A stretch of DNA of 64,000 bases, from contig WTXI01000079.1 in the NCBI GenBank assembly GCA_022376515.1, forward strand, positions 88,803 to 152,802, given 5' to 3'. Position numbers and translations under genes: made by a program. Source of the DNA: Lactifluus volemus (taxonomy: Eukaryota > Basidiomycota > Agaricomycetes > Russulales > Russulaceae). Under the pieces are notes generated by a model. That model searched no databases. It saw nothing but the letters and a program-made list of their open reading frames with translations, and was not told the DNA's origin. Shown here piece by piece: positions 36,044 to 46,179 of this stretch; the stretch's first letter is position 1, and the number at the start of each line of letters is the position of its first letter.

Positions 36044-37509
36044 ATGACCAGACTAGCCCATGGCCAGCGGCTAACTCTGATGTGGTGGCCACTAGTACCT
36101 CGCGTGCCAGCCCTCATAAAAATCAGACGTTTTACTGTTCTCGCTATCGAATCCTCTGCCGATGATACTTGTGCTGCAGTCGTTGCCTCATCCGGTGAGA
36201 TCCTTTCAAACGTGGTCGTGAAGCAAAACGACGTGTGAGTCCCCATCATAAACCGCCTACTCCTACTCTCACCCTTGCTCCTGGCTAGACATGAACCCTT
36301 TGGTGGCATTCACCCCTACTGGGCAGTCCAGGCTCATCAACAAAACTTGGTAGGTTGGTTTCCTTTCCCTCTGCCGTCCTCTGAAGCTCAAAGGATGTAG
36401 CCCAGTGCTGTCCAGAGAGCTCTCAAAGAGGCCCGTGTACCTGCAACGAATCTCGACGGGATTGCCTTCACTCGTGGACCAGGTGAGAATGATCGACCGT
36501 GACAAAATCCTACCTGACCACGTAGGACACAAGGTATGCCTGGTTGTCTCGGCGTTGGTTCTACCGCGGCCAAGACGCTTGCCGCTGCGCTGCAAAAGCC
36601 CCTCGTCGGCGTCCACCACATGGTACGCTCTTCCCCTTCTTTCCGTCTCTGCAAAACATTCACGTTCAATCCAAAGCAAGCACACGCCCTGACGCCAGTC
36701 TTTACTTCTACCCCCAACCCTCCAAGGTTTCCGTTTCTCACTCTACTTGTATCGGGTGGCCACACTCTCCTTCTTCTTGCAACTTCTATCACCCAGTTCC
36801 GCATCCTGGCAACGACGAGGGACGAGAGTATTGGGCGCGTGTTTGATAAAGTCGCTCGAATTCTCGCCATTCCCTGGTCCCCAAGGGTCCCGGAGCCTCT
36901 CTTGAGGAATTTGTTGCCGCTTCACCTATTCGAGATGACTTGGTCCCACCGATGCCCCAAACAATGCCTGGAATCCTTAGTTTTTCCTTCAGTGGACTGC
37001 ATTCTGTAGTGGATCGCTTCGTAACTGCTCGAGGTGGCGCAGATGCCCTCGATCTTGCAACTAAATGTGCACTAGCGAGCGCTTTTCAGAGCGCCGCAGT
37101 GAAGCAGCTCGAGGACAAGGTGGCACTGGCATTGGGATGGTGCCGAAAGCGAGAGGTTGGTGTCCAGCATCTCGTGGTCAGTGGCGGCGTTGCGAGTAAC
37201 ATGTTCCTGCGGGACAGGTCCGTTTCATATACCTACAGTGCGCTCGCTGTATTTAGACGCTAATGATTCTAGACTGCGAGCCTCGGTGGCGGATGCAAGC
37301 CCTCAAGATCCGATATCCTTAGTATTTCCGCCACCAGACTTGTGCACAGGCAAGTTTGGGGTTACCTTCAATTAAACTTGGGTTGATGGAGCATTAATAT
37401 AGACAATGCGGTGATGATTGGATGGGCATCTATGCACCGCTTTCTGGCCCGTGACACGGATGATTATTCAATCCTGACTCGGCCAAAGTGGTGTATTCAA
37501 GATTTGTAA
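36044..37509 (+). CDS. QRI7: Mitochondrial tRNA t6A synthase Qri7/OSGEPL1 (Kae1/TsaD family)
   Basis: Qri7 transfers threonylcarbamoyl to A37 of ANN-decoding tRNAs in mitochondria. The first exon has a basic, hydroxyl-poor N-terminus (MTRLAHGQRLTLMWWPLV) that fits a mitochondrial presequence. The ATP-binding core then reads AIESSADDTCAAVV, HEPFGGIHPYWAVQAHQQN (the metal-binding His pair), FTRGPGM, KPLVGVHHM, LLVSGGHT, DESIGRVFDKVAR, and VVSGGVASNMFLRDR. At least six introns are present. The last begins with GC, not GT: GCAAGT...ATATAG, about 37350-37394. The final exon reads DNAVMIGWASMHRF and stops at TAA 37507-37509. Start at 36044 or at the ATG at 36083 are both possible. All motifs look intact. 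Confidence 0.88.
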
Positions 37510-37829
37510 TTTGCGACGTCCCCAACTTCGGACTTCTTTGAATCCTAATATCACGAGCGCTCCCGACAGTCGTGGCCTAATGGTCAAGGCTACATCGTCC
37601 TGCACGTTAAATTATGATAAATTGTCGTAATAGGTGGTGTTTCTGTCGAGTAGACCAGACTTTTTCCTCCTTTGCAGTTCGACATTCACAAAGGGTCCAG
37701 AAATGAGTAGCGTGCGAACGGAGTGATTGATCATTTTGATCCTAGGACAAGGACAACAATACCAAGCCAAGTATAAAAAGGTCTCGTCATCCGTCGCTTA
37801 CCTCTCCTAGTCTCTTTCTCTTCCTCGCC
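37510..37829. other. Intergenic with a promoter for the downstream gene
   Basis: The 3' flank of QRI7, then the promoter of the Ser/Pro-rich gene. A TATA box lies at 37772-37778 and a pyrimidine-rich tract at about 37800-37828. A tRNA A-box-like run near 37573 was considered and rejected. Confidence 0.6.
37772..37778 (+). promoter_or_regulatory. TATA box (TATAAAA)
   Basis: TATAAAA lies 58 bp before the ATG at 37830. A CT-rich initiator-like tract (CTCTCCTAGTCTCTTTCTC) sits between the two, as is common in basidiomycete promoters. Confidence 0.65.
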
Positions 37830-40085
37830 ATGTACAGTTATCCCAATCAATCCCACTGTTACATCAATCGTCCTGCCTGGGCTTCTCAGCCGACACCCGT
37901 CGAGCCACCTGCCCTTCCCTCGTTATCCACTATCGCACTTCAAGACATTGTCGAGGGACAACAGCGCTCTACGAATGGGCTCCTTTCCCTCTTGTCCCAG
38001 GAACGTACCGCCAATGATCGTAGTGCACGCGACCACAAACAGCAGCTTGCCAACTTGACTGCTCTCTCTCAGCATTTCCTCAGTTTTATGCCTGATGTTG
38101 ACGAAAAATTCTCGGCGCTTGAGACCTCAATCCGCAGCCATTTTCCGAGCGCTGACAATAACGACCTCCAAAACCGGTTGAAAGACATGGTAGAAGTTGT
38201 TGGCAACCTCGGGCGCATCGCCGAGGGCTTTGCAGCCTCCACAGGTCTCCGTCTTGTTCCGGTCCGTACTAGCACTCTTATCCATGAAAAATCAGCTCTG
38301 ATGGTGATCACATTTCAGGGTCTAGCGCCCAGTCCGTGGGCTTGGGTGCCAGCAGACACGCCGCCACTGCAACAGGATCCTACGTCATTCAGTGCGACCT
38401 TCCCTCAGGCGCCTCGTATCTTCCCCGCTGCCATCCCAAATTCTACGCGGTCGAGCCTCTTTGCTCACAGCACCGGTCCCGCCCGCTCTGTTCATTGGCC
38501 CAATGACCTCGATATCCCCACCACGACTTGGGCTGCACCACCATTGGATCCTTACTGCCCGTATGGTGCTGATATCCCACTTGCCCCCTCATCCCGTTTC
38601 TCTCTAGGTGGCCTGCGCGGTTTTTCTACTGGGACAGGCCCTGGCTCTGCATACACGGCAGGCCCTCTACCCCCTGGCTTTCCGCCCATGTCACCATCCG
38701 ATCCCTCTTCTCCCATGACTCCCCAGTTTAGGGACGTGAGTGGGCCCCATATCCCGCGCATGCCATTTGAACGCCATTCTGGCCCCCTTTCGATCCCGAT
38801 TGTGGAACCTCCCCATCTCGCACGCACAGCAGCATCGCCTTACCTCGTCCCGACTCCTTCGCAGACCGAGTCCGTCGTAGGGTCCATACATCGGACCCAT
38901 CTCTCTACTATCACTGAGAGTCGCACACCCTCGCCGATGGTTCCCTCGCCACCGGCTTTTCGTGGTACCCTACCGAATGGGTCGTCTCCACCCACCTCCA
39001 CAATTGAGACGTTTTCTACGCCTTCTGGCCTGACCGTGAATCCCCCAGGTGCACTACGGGCGGGTCCTGTGCCAACTTCGAGGGTTCGATCAGAACCATT
39101 GGTAGCCGACAGTCAGATGCCGCAAAATTGGCTCAATATAATGTATCCGAGCGGACCTTCCTCGACGGCGCCATCTATTGATGGGTTATCAATCGCTTCA
39201 CCTCCACGTGTCGAACTACCTCCCCTTCGCCCCGTCGACTCAGTTCGCTGGTCATCACTTTTCCCGACTGCGCCGGTAGTCGTTGAGCGTCCCGCCGCAG
39301 GGGATGGTCTCACTAGGATGTCTTTGCAGGATGAGAGCAATGCGAGCCTCATGTCGAGTCCCGTGCGGTCTGTCATCAGTTATGCTGATTCCCCAGGTCT
39401 GTCCTATACAAGGATACAAGTTTGTGTTTTGCTCATTGTTTACTTTTCTACAGAGCTCAGCTCACCCTCCGAGCCTATGACGCCTCTCTCACACACGTCC
39501 GGCGAGCCAACCTCTGGGATGGTCCCAAATAGGCTGACCCCCAGCACCGTGAATGTTCCTAGGGAACCCGACACTTCCGCCCAACCGATGGCTGTCGCAA
39601 CCGCTGCTAGAACAACTGCCTCGAATGTTCCCTCCAACCCTATGCTTTCTCGTTCCCACCTTGCCGTTCAACTCGTATCGTCCCTCTTTGAATCCATACA
39701 ACGCAGCTTCAAGGCACCAGTTTCCGTCGACCTCTCTTACAACGGCTTCGAAGTATCATTCTCGACTGCCTCTGTCCCCTGGGTTGGTGACTCTGCCGCT
39801 GTGTCCATGCTCGCTGACATGGGTGGAGAGAATGACCGCGCTTTCGAGATCACGCCCGCTCCGGCTAATGCAGGGCTGCATCGGTACATTAAGGACCTCG
39901 CCCGTGTCCATATGGACCTTATTGCGATGCAGGCTGCGGAGAACGAAAGCGCCGACCCGGCTATCGTGCAGCTGGAGCTGCGAATCAAGTCGGAGCAGGA
40001 AGCCACACGAAGGTGGATGAAGTGCATATGCGCTGCTGCTGGCGCACTCAGTATCGTAGACCCCGCGTTCAGCCCAAAGATGTGA
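37830..40085 (+). CDS. Ser/Pro-rich protein with coiled coil, function unknown
   Basis: I do not recognise a family. The continuous frame is 751 codons, but two 57-nt segments look like introns that happen to stay in frame: 38262-38318 (GTCCGT...TTTCAG) and 39397-39453 (GTCTGT...CTACAG). Removing both gives about 713 residues. The N-terminus (about 30-145) is helical, with Gln/Glu-rich heptad-like runs (LLSLLSQERTANDRSARDHKQQL). Residues 170-590 are low-complexity Pro/Ser/Thr-rich. The C-terminal 150 residues look folded: LAVQLVSSLFESIQRSF, a beta-like segment VSVDLSYNGFEVSFS, and a helical end (ARVHMDLIAMQAAENES). The architecture would suit a scaffold or transcription-related protein, but that is a guess. 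A TATA box precedes it. Confidence 0.7.
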   Translation: MYSYPNQSHCYINRPAWASQPTPVEPPALPSLSTIALQDIVEGQQRSTNGLLSLLSQERTANDRSARDHKQQLANLTALSQHFLSFMPDVDEKFSALETSIRSHFPSADNNDLQNRLKDMVEVVGNLGRIAEGFAASTGLRLVPVRTSTLIHEKSALMVITFQGLAPSPWAWVPADTPPLQQDPTSFSATFPQAPRIFPAAIPNSTRSSLFAHSTGPARSVHWPNDLDIPTTTWAAPPLDPYCPYGADIPLAPSSRFSLGGLRGFSTGTGPGSAYTAGPLPPGFPPMSPSDPSSPMTPQFRDVSGPHIPRMPFERHSGPLSIPIVEPPHLARTAASPYLVPTPSQTESVVGSIHRTHLSTITESRTPSPMVPSPPAFRGTLPNGSSPPTSTIETFSTPSGLTVNPPGALRAGPVPTSRVRSEPLVADSQMPQNWLNIMYPSGPSSTAPSIDGLSIASPPRVELPPLRPVDSVRWSSLFPTAPVVVERPAAGDGLTRMSLQDESNASLMSSPVRSVISYADSPGLSYTRIQVCVLLIVYFSTELSSPSEPMTPLSHTSGEPTSGMVPNRLTPSTVNVPREPDTSAQPMAVATAARTTASNVPSNPMLSRSHLAVQLVSSLFESIQRSFKAPVSVDLSYNGFEVSFSTASVPWVGDSAAVSMLADMGGENDRAFEITPAPANAGLHRYIKDLARVHMDLIAMQAAENESADPAIVQLELRIKSEQEATRRWMKCICAAAGALSIVDPAFSPKM

Positions 40086-40678
40086 ATGAGAAGGAGGAAG
40101 TCGCTCTTGGCGAAATTGTTGCTTGGTTGATGTTTATGTTTGAACTGAAAATGTATGTATTTTTGTATGCTATTTCTTTTATGGGGTGGAGAATCGTGAT
40201 TCCGGACAGTTCAGAACTTCAGTTGGCTACTATAAATTCAGACGTTGTTGTCGGAGACCTTGCCCGCCTATGGGCCAACGCCGCACATGCAGGCCTGCTT
40301 TGGTTCCTGCCTGACGATGACTTCATACTCTCTGTGGTGGTTGCGCATGAGTACTCGGCGGAGAAAAGGGGCGAGACAGTGACAGTGAAAAGGGGACAAG
40401 AAGAAGGTAATGATATTACTCATTCTGCAAAACTGGGTGGTATAGGTGGCAAGGGTTGGGCCAACATCATCAGCATTTCTAGTTTGGAGTTCCTAATGAC
40501 AGTTACCTATCCAATGAATTGGAAGCATGCAGTGCCGTGACAAACTAGAATGATGTCATTTTTGTTACTACTGACGTGTGTGGATCACGTGATATCACAA
40601 AGGTGAGTCGGTGAGTATATATGTGGGAAATATGTAGGAACCCCTTACACAACCCACCTCTACGCCCCGTCCCCAGTC
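40086..40678. other. Intergenic with a TATA-like promoter
   Basis: The 3' flank of the Ser/Pro-rich gene and promoter of the HNH gene. TATATAT at 40616-40622 lies about 60 bp before the ATG at 40679. A frame at 40013-40540 overlaps the previous gene's end and shows no family features. Confidence 0.55.
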
Positions 40679-42006
40679 ATGCCAAAACTCGCAGCTATTA
40701 TTTCTGTCCATGCCCAGTTCCCAAAGATTGTTGTGCCAGACACCGAGCTTGATGTCGATCCGACCAATTGGGAGTGGAGGAAATGTCTGGACTTCCCCGT
40801 CAGCAAGGTGAATGAACTGGCATTTTCGTCAAAGCCTTACAAATGGATCCGCTACGCTACGGGAAGCGTCGTCGGAGCCCGTGGTGACCTTTGCACAGAA
40901 TACGACTTGCACAGTCCTGTTCCTATTGACTACGACTCTGCCCTCTCTACCGTATCCATCGACCTTTACTACCATACCTCCGACTCAGAAAAGAGTCGGA
41001 TGTTCCCAATCGATCCAACCCTTGCCGACACAAGCACAACAACTTCCAGTCGGACGAGCACGCGTTGGGACAATTTCCGCGCGGGGGTGGAAGACCGGGA
41101 TGAGAGTTGTGTGGTTACAGGAAATTTCGCTCTTTGTTGCACTGCCGTAAACCTTCTTCCCTACAGCAAGGGTGACACGGTATGGAACTCCTGTATGACA
41201 TTATCCTCGCTGACGATCTCGTCGGTGGCAGTATATCGAGTCGTTCTCCACACACCGACGTCGAGACTCCAGTGGCGTCGACGACATTGTACGAAACATC
41301 GACGATATCCGTAACGGTTTGTTCCTCACCCTAAACCTTCGTCTTCTGTTGGGTAGAAATTTCGCCTTGTTGAAGGTATGTCTGTTCGATCTGATGCTGC
41401 ACATGGTCGGAAGCTGATACTTTCTCTGAGCAGACACCAAACTTTGCTATGGACACAACTGATGTCGATTCGAATGCAGACAAAGCGCAAGAAAGATTTA
41501 CAAGCCATTTCTTTGAGCATCACTATCACGAGGCCAGTCTCTCTGGCTCGGCAGCCCGCATCCCTGCCGATAAGTCCATTCGGCCTCCTGATGCGCTTTT
41601 TGATGCGGTCTATGCTAGTGCCGTTTTGCATCACTTTGGAGTTTCGATGAATGAAACTTTGGTGAATTGGAGGGTTGTGTTTTACCCTGGTTGGCCTATG
41701 AAGGCAGCGGACGTAGACAACAAGCGCCGATGTGATCAGGCCGATGCCGATAAAGAGAACTGCGATGTCCAGAAAGCAGTTGGACACCCAAGTTACAAGA
41801 GTTGTGACGAGGAAGAGGAGCCTGACCCTCTCACAATGTGTCGGCTTCAGGCGATGTCACCAAAACAAGCGAGGGCATATCTTAAAGGATGCGATGAGGT
41901 GGCAGCCGCAAAATGGCGCAAAGGGCTGGCTGAGAAAGTGAATTCATGGAGGGAGTTGTTGCCCAACACTCCACCCTCAGGCCCAGTAAGAAATGGAATG
42001 AAGTAA
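40679..42006 (+). CDS. HNH-endonuclease-domain-like protein (fungal HNH_2 type), motif altered
   Basis: Fungal proteins of this type carry a central HNH fold and are common in basidiomycetes; their role is unclear. The ATG at 40679 starts exon 1. The domain core is spread over three exons: AGVEDRDESCVVTGN (the CxxTG of HNH_2), CCTAVNLLPYSKGDT, an intron (GTATGG...GGCAG), YIESF ... IDDIRNGLFLTLNLRLLLGR, a second intron, and TPNFAMDTTDVDSN. The family normally has A-H-L-hydrophobic-P. Here the codon is AAC (Asn), not CAC (His), so the first motif His appears lost. The C-terminal part is acidic and Cys-containing, and ends at 42006. The rest of the gene is open, so this could be a non-catalytic paralogue. 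Confidence 0.7.
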
Positions 42007-42400
42007 TTTGTAGTAAATTGAATTATTTTGAATGATTTAATTTAATTAAATGGTCTGAACATATGCTGATTTAAATCAATTGAAAATTGAAGACATTTGA
42101 AGTTTTCAGAATTTAATTGAATACCAGATCAGATTGGAATGAATTCCCTTGATCAGGATTGAATCATATCGCATTGATTTCATTACACGAGCTTGAATCA
42201 AATTGAATTGAATTGAATTAATCTCATTACTTGAGTTTGAATTGAATTGAATTTAATCGATTATCTATTTACAATACAATAATAATCGATTAAGATCTAT
42301 TGTGTTTGATTTTTTTTACCCCCTTGATCAAATCCAATTGAATCCAATTGATTTCGATCTAAAGCAGTTTCTTCGCAATGCCGTGACTTGAAAATGTAAA
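42007..42400. repeat. AT-rich tract with GAATTGAATT-type simple repeats
   Basis: Strikingly AT-rich compared with its surroundings. Between 42180 and 42350 the motif (T)GAATTGAATT recurs many times with small variations, along with AATTTAATT and ATCGATT. It lies between two convergent genes. It looks like a degenerate microsatellite; I see no coding potential. Confidence 0.7.
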
Positions 42401-42470
42401 CACAAGAGAGCTGTGAGTGTCCCGTCAGACTCAGATGGTGGAGGAAGAGCGTGTTGTACATACCTTCGGG

Positions 42471-42794
42471 TTATTTCTTATTCGATTTGGCCTTCTTCGC
42501 CTCTTGTTCTGTTTGTTTATAGTGCTGTCATACATATGCACATTAGTATTGCGTGTGCAAGAGGGGCAATAAGGATAGTATCACTCACTTCAATGGTTTG
42601 CATGTCGAGATCATTCCATATGATAGTGAATTCTTCCCTTGTGGTATGGGGGTGTTCCTTCATGTAATCGATCGCAAATAAATTGCTGTGTGTGACTGTA
42701 AACATAATATGAGTCTGGTGGTCCAGTGATAGGCAAACTTACCATGCAGATAACGAATTGTTCGGGTGCATTCGGATTGCTTTCTTTTGGCCAT
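42471..42794 (-). CDS. 70-residue HMG-box-like protein, three exons
   Basis: A small gene assembled from splice signals. Exon 1 is 42743-42794 (ATG at 42794), exon 2 is 42589-42695 and exon 3 is 42471-42524, ending in TAA. The two introns have textbook borders (GTAAGT...TTTACAG and GTGAGT...GACAG), and the exons sum to 213 nt. The protein is basic at both ends. Its middle resembles the second half of an HMG box: DYMKEHPHTTREEFTIIWND, then a short linker and HYKQTEQEAKKAK. The pattern of aromatic, Pro, Trp-N-D-L and Lys-rich end matches HMG helices 1-3, but the box is short at both ends. The function may be DNA-binding or chromatin-related; that is inference. A longer overlapping frame on the plus strand (42758-43060) has no features of its own. 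Confidence 0.6.
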
Positions 42795-43549
42795 TGTCGG
42801 TCTGTGGTATTGCTGCCACTCCTGTGCCATTTGACGTCTCTGATATTGTCACTGACCCAGCGTTGTCGGTTCTGCATGATGGGATGGAGGCGTCTGGGGA
42901 TGGTGTGTATTATGTGGGTGCAAGTCTCCATATAGTTAGAAACGGTGCACCTTCTGTCCCTGTAACTGTAGCCGCCGCTAGTGTTGCCGTAGCTCGGCAA
43001 TTTGGCTCGGCTACGGCTCGGCTAGACACCGGCTCTCATGGCTTGCTGGAGTGGCTGTGACCACCGGATTTTGGCTGAAGCCGGTGGATAAGCCAACTTT
43101 GAGCCTTACGCGCCGCCCTCCTTGATCGTTTCACATACAGTACCACGATTTCCACCCAAAAAAAAATTGCACAGAATATGTCACACATGGTACTAGATGT
43201 TGTATGTTAAGTTTTGTGGTGATTGAGCGAGAAATGGGGGAGAAAAATGGAGTGATAAGAAAGGGGCATGAGTAGAGCAACGTGTAACCCTTGCCCTGGC
43301 CCTGAGTGAGGTCTGAGCTCTTCGATCTCTGCCAACTGTGTCAGTTTACGCCATTCTGACCTTTCCATCATGACCAACCCCAGCACTGTCAACGACAGCA
43401 CCACCGATGGCCGTAGCCAGACGCCACCCCCCCCACCATCCACTAAGCAGCCCTCGAGCACTCTTCTCAAAAAAAAGTCTCCCATCTAACCCCTTTATTC
43501 GACGTTATCTCACTTTTGTCTTCGGGCGATTCACGCGCTTGGGACAGAA
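42795..43549. other. Intergenic, no supported gene
   Basis: The upstream region of the HMG-like gene and of the FunK1 gene. It includes an A-run at 43159 and a C-run near 43428. Minus-strand frame 43207-43485 shows no family features. Confidence 0.5.
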
Positions 43550-45791
43550 ATGACCGATTTCTTTGTTGGTCCCATGCCAGTTAAAGAGTTCTTGGATAAA
43601 TTTCTGCCTCGGGACAAAATTGCTAGTGGTTCGAATTGTTCGATCCCTAGTCCATTCGAACCGGGATGTTTTAGTGAGACATTCAAAGCTAAATCCGAGC
43701 TCGATGCTTATTCCCCGTTTGTAAGTAAAATTGTGGTTTGGACCACTTACACATGGCTGATTTTCCCTAGATTAAGGCCTGCAGAAAATTGGTCCCCGGA
43801 CTAATATTTGTTGACTCCCATAGCCGAGGCGACACGAGTGGCCCGTTACTTAAACCAGATGTTAGCGTCTATGCCATACAAGAGAACAAGGCTAATGATT
43901 ACAAGGGCATTGATTGCTGTATCATGAGTCTCCTCGACATCCATATCGAATTCAAGTGGTCTACGACTGAAGAGCCTTTCATCAAGCATCCCACAGCCAC
44001 TTCTCTTGTAGCCAACACTGGAAATGCCCGAGACACGCTGGGCCAGCTCAGCACCTATGCTGCAGCGCAGCTTGCGGCTCAATACCGCACACACGCATTC
44101 TCTATCTTTGTTTTGCGCAAGAAAGCGCGAATAATCTGATGGGACAGGGAAGGAGCGATAGTAATGGAACCCATCGAATATGACACGGACCCATCTCTGG
44201 TACAGTTCCTGTCTCTCTATTTGATGGCCCCCCTCCAGCTCCGCGGTATTGACACCACGGTGTCAGTTTTCACCGATCCCGAAGCTGTGTCCGCAAGGAT
44301 AAAGCTACGGCTACCTGCCGAAACTCCGATGTTCCAGACCAGCGTTCCATCAGTCGATCCCAGACAGCCCAATCTTAGGATTGCCTTTCCCTTTCCTGAG
44401 ATCATCCCTTCACACCCCGCTTGTCGTGTGACACGTGCTTGTTCTGCATATGATTTTGAAAACGACCGTGTCGTATTCTTCAAGGATTCGTGGCGCATCG
44501 ATGCCCCAGATACCCAACTCGAAGGCCTGATTTATGAACAACTTCGTGCTGCAAATGTCACCAATATTCCTCGCTGCATTGTGCACGGAGAAGTACCTCA
44601 CCAGGCTGAACAGAAGACGCAGACAAAGGCGAGTTTGGTGCTTTCTTGGGCCTGCAAAGAAGAAGAAGAAGTGAAGATAGCGAGCCATTCTCACTACCGC
44701 CTTGTTCTCGATCTCGTTGGGAAAAGCTTGTTGACCTTCACTTCCTCTAAGGAGCTTGTGCAAGCTATACATGATGCATTGTTTGGTAGGTTACTCTCTA
44801 TACATGACGACCAAAATCTAAGTCCTTTTCATTGTCCAGCTCATCAAGACGCTTTCGCTGCTGGGATTCTGCATTGCGATCTCAGCGTCAGAAACATCGT
44901 CATTTCCGAGGGACGAGGCTATTTAATTGACTGGGACTTGGCAAAGCCTACGACTGTGGAACAGCCACGCCGAGTGACACGCACTGTACTTATAACATTT
45001 GCTTTCACTTTTACCTCTCTAATGAACCTCTCCAGGGCACTTGGCAGTTCCTATCTATCCACCTCATAGAAAATGAAGCAGCACTTCACACGATCCAGGA
45101 TGACATTGAATCGGCGTTCTGGGTGCTCCTATGGATGACCATGGCGTATTCTCGATCATCCCTATCTTCCATGGATCTCACCAATTTCTTGAGGACATTC
45201 GATTGCATACCTGGTGGAGCAAACAAACGAACCGTGATTGATTCTTGAAAGATATTTCAGGAAAAAAATGGCAATATCTTCGGTGATCGGCTGGCGCTGT
45301 TCTCCCTGCTGAAAGAGCTCGCCAAACTCTTCCATTATTTCTATTACGTACCGACATCGGATGATGCAAAAGCTATCAAGAAGTTTGAACAATATCCCGA
45401 TTGCCCTGAGCTTTCCGAATTCTTAACAATAAACCTGATCACGAAAGCCTGAAACAGGTTGATCGATCACACGTTTGTCATCGACTTATTTGCTAGACAC
45501 CTGGCAATGGATTGGCCTGTCGATGATGCAGCCGAAGAGCAGGAACTATACAGAACCGACGATTCTGGAGTGGAGCTGGCGGGCAAGGTGTTTATGACGA
45601 AGTCGAAGCATGCATTGGATATCATGAGAGAGGCATCAAGTCGTAAGAGGCGCAGGGTATCACAGTCCATCCGCATGGCTTTAGAAGAACCGGAATCAGA
45701 AGAACCAGGCGACGAGGAGACCGAATCAGATGATCCAACACCGCCCGCCAACTTCGGGAGTAGTAGTTTGACTGCTCTCAGCTGTGACTAA
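43550..45791 (+). pseudogene. FunK1-type fungal protein kinase, interrupted by in-frame stops
   Basis: FunK1 kinases are a fungus-specific, eukaryotic-like kinase family expanded in Agaricomycetes. Exon 1 starts at ATG 43550 (PMPVKEFLDKFLP). A clean intron (GTAAGT...CCCTAG) leads to KACRKLVPGL. The frame then meets TGA at 44137-44139 inside the conserved ARII-(R)-WDREGAIV, where Arg is expected; CGA to TGA explains it. Beyond it the same frame continues through KDSWRIDAPDTQLEGLIYEQ, the kinase loop ILHCDLSVRNIVI and the metal motif YLIDWDLA. A further intron then joins to GTWQFLSIHLI and to DDIESAFWVLLWM. Two more in-frame TGA codons occur, near 45247 (VIDS-stop-KIFQ) and 45450 (ITKA-stop-NRLIDH). 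The family's end motif WPVDDAAEEQEL lies beyond the last. Unrecognised introns could hide one of the later stops, but the first is hard to explain away. Confidence 0.8.
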
Positions 45792-45794
45792 CTT

Positions 45795-45925
45795 ACAGAA
45801 CTTCCCATACCACGTGTCTGTCTGCGTCTTCGCTTCCCATACCACATGTCCGTCTATTATGCGTGTCTTTGCTTTCCGTACCACATGTCCATCTATGCAC
45901 GTCTTCGCTTCCCATAACATATTCT
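45795..45925. repeat. Imperfect tandem repeat, about 3 copies
   Basis: The unit is roughly CTTCGCTTCCCATACCACATGTCCGTCTAT with variants, repeated about three times with 37-44 bp spacing. It starts immediately after the FunK1 frame ends. The pattern CTTTCC/CTTCCC - TACCACATGTC - TCTAT recurs. No coding potential. Confidence 0.65.
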
Positions 45926-46179
45926 TCATGAGTCACATACATCCATAAAGGAAAAGATAAAGGCCTCTGTTCCATGAGCATGAGTCACCAACAGTGGGCC
46001 AATCCAATCAGAGAAGCGTTTTCATTTCCATCCGCTAAGTGATGCCCTTCCTCATGTTTTATGATATCCATTGTCAGACAATGTACGTAGCTCCGCTGGT
46101 GGTGATCATACGTAGTCTCGATTGACTCGTCTACTTATTTGTTGAGTGGTCGCTATGGTGGAGGCAACACCATAACTTG

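Noticed and set aside
37570..37645. tRNA-like run GTGGCCTAATGGTCAAGGC
   Set aside because: It resembles an A box, but there is no matching B box, the anticodon stem does not pair, and no acceptor stem closes.
42758..43060. 100-codon plus-strand frame
   Set aside because: It overlaps exon 1 and the upstream region of the HMG-like gene on the other strand and shows no family features.
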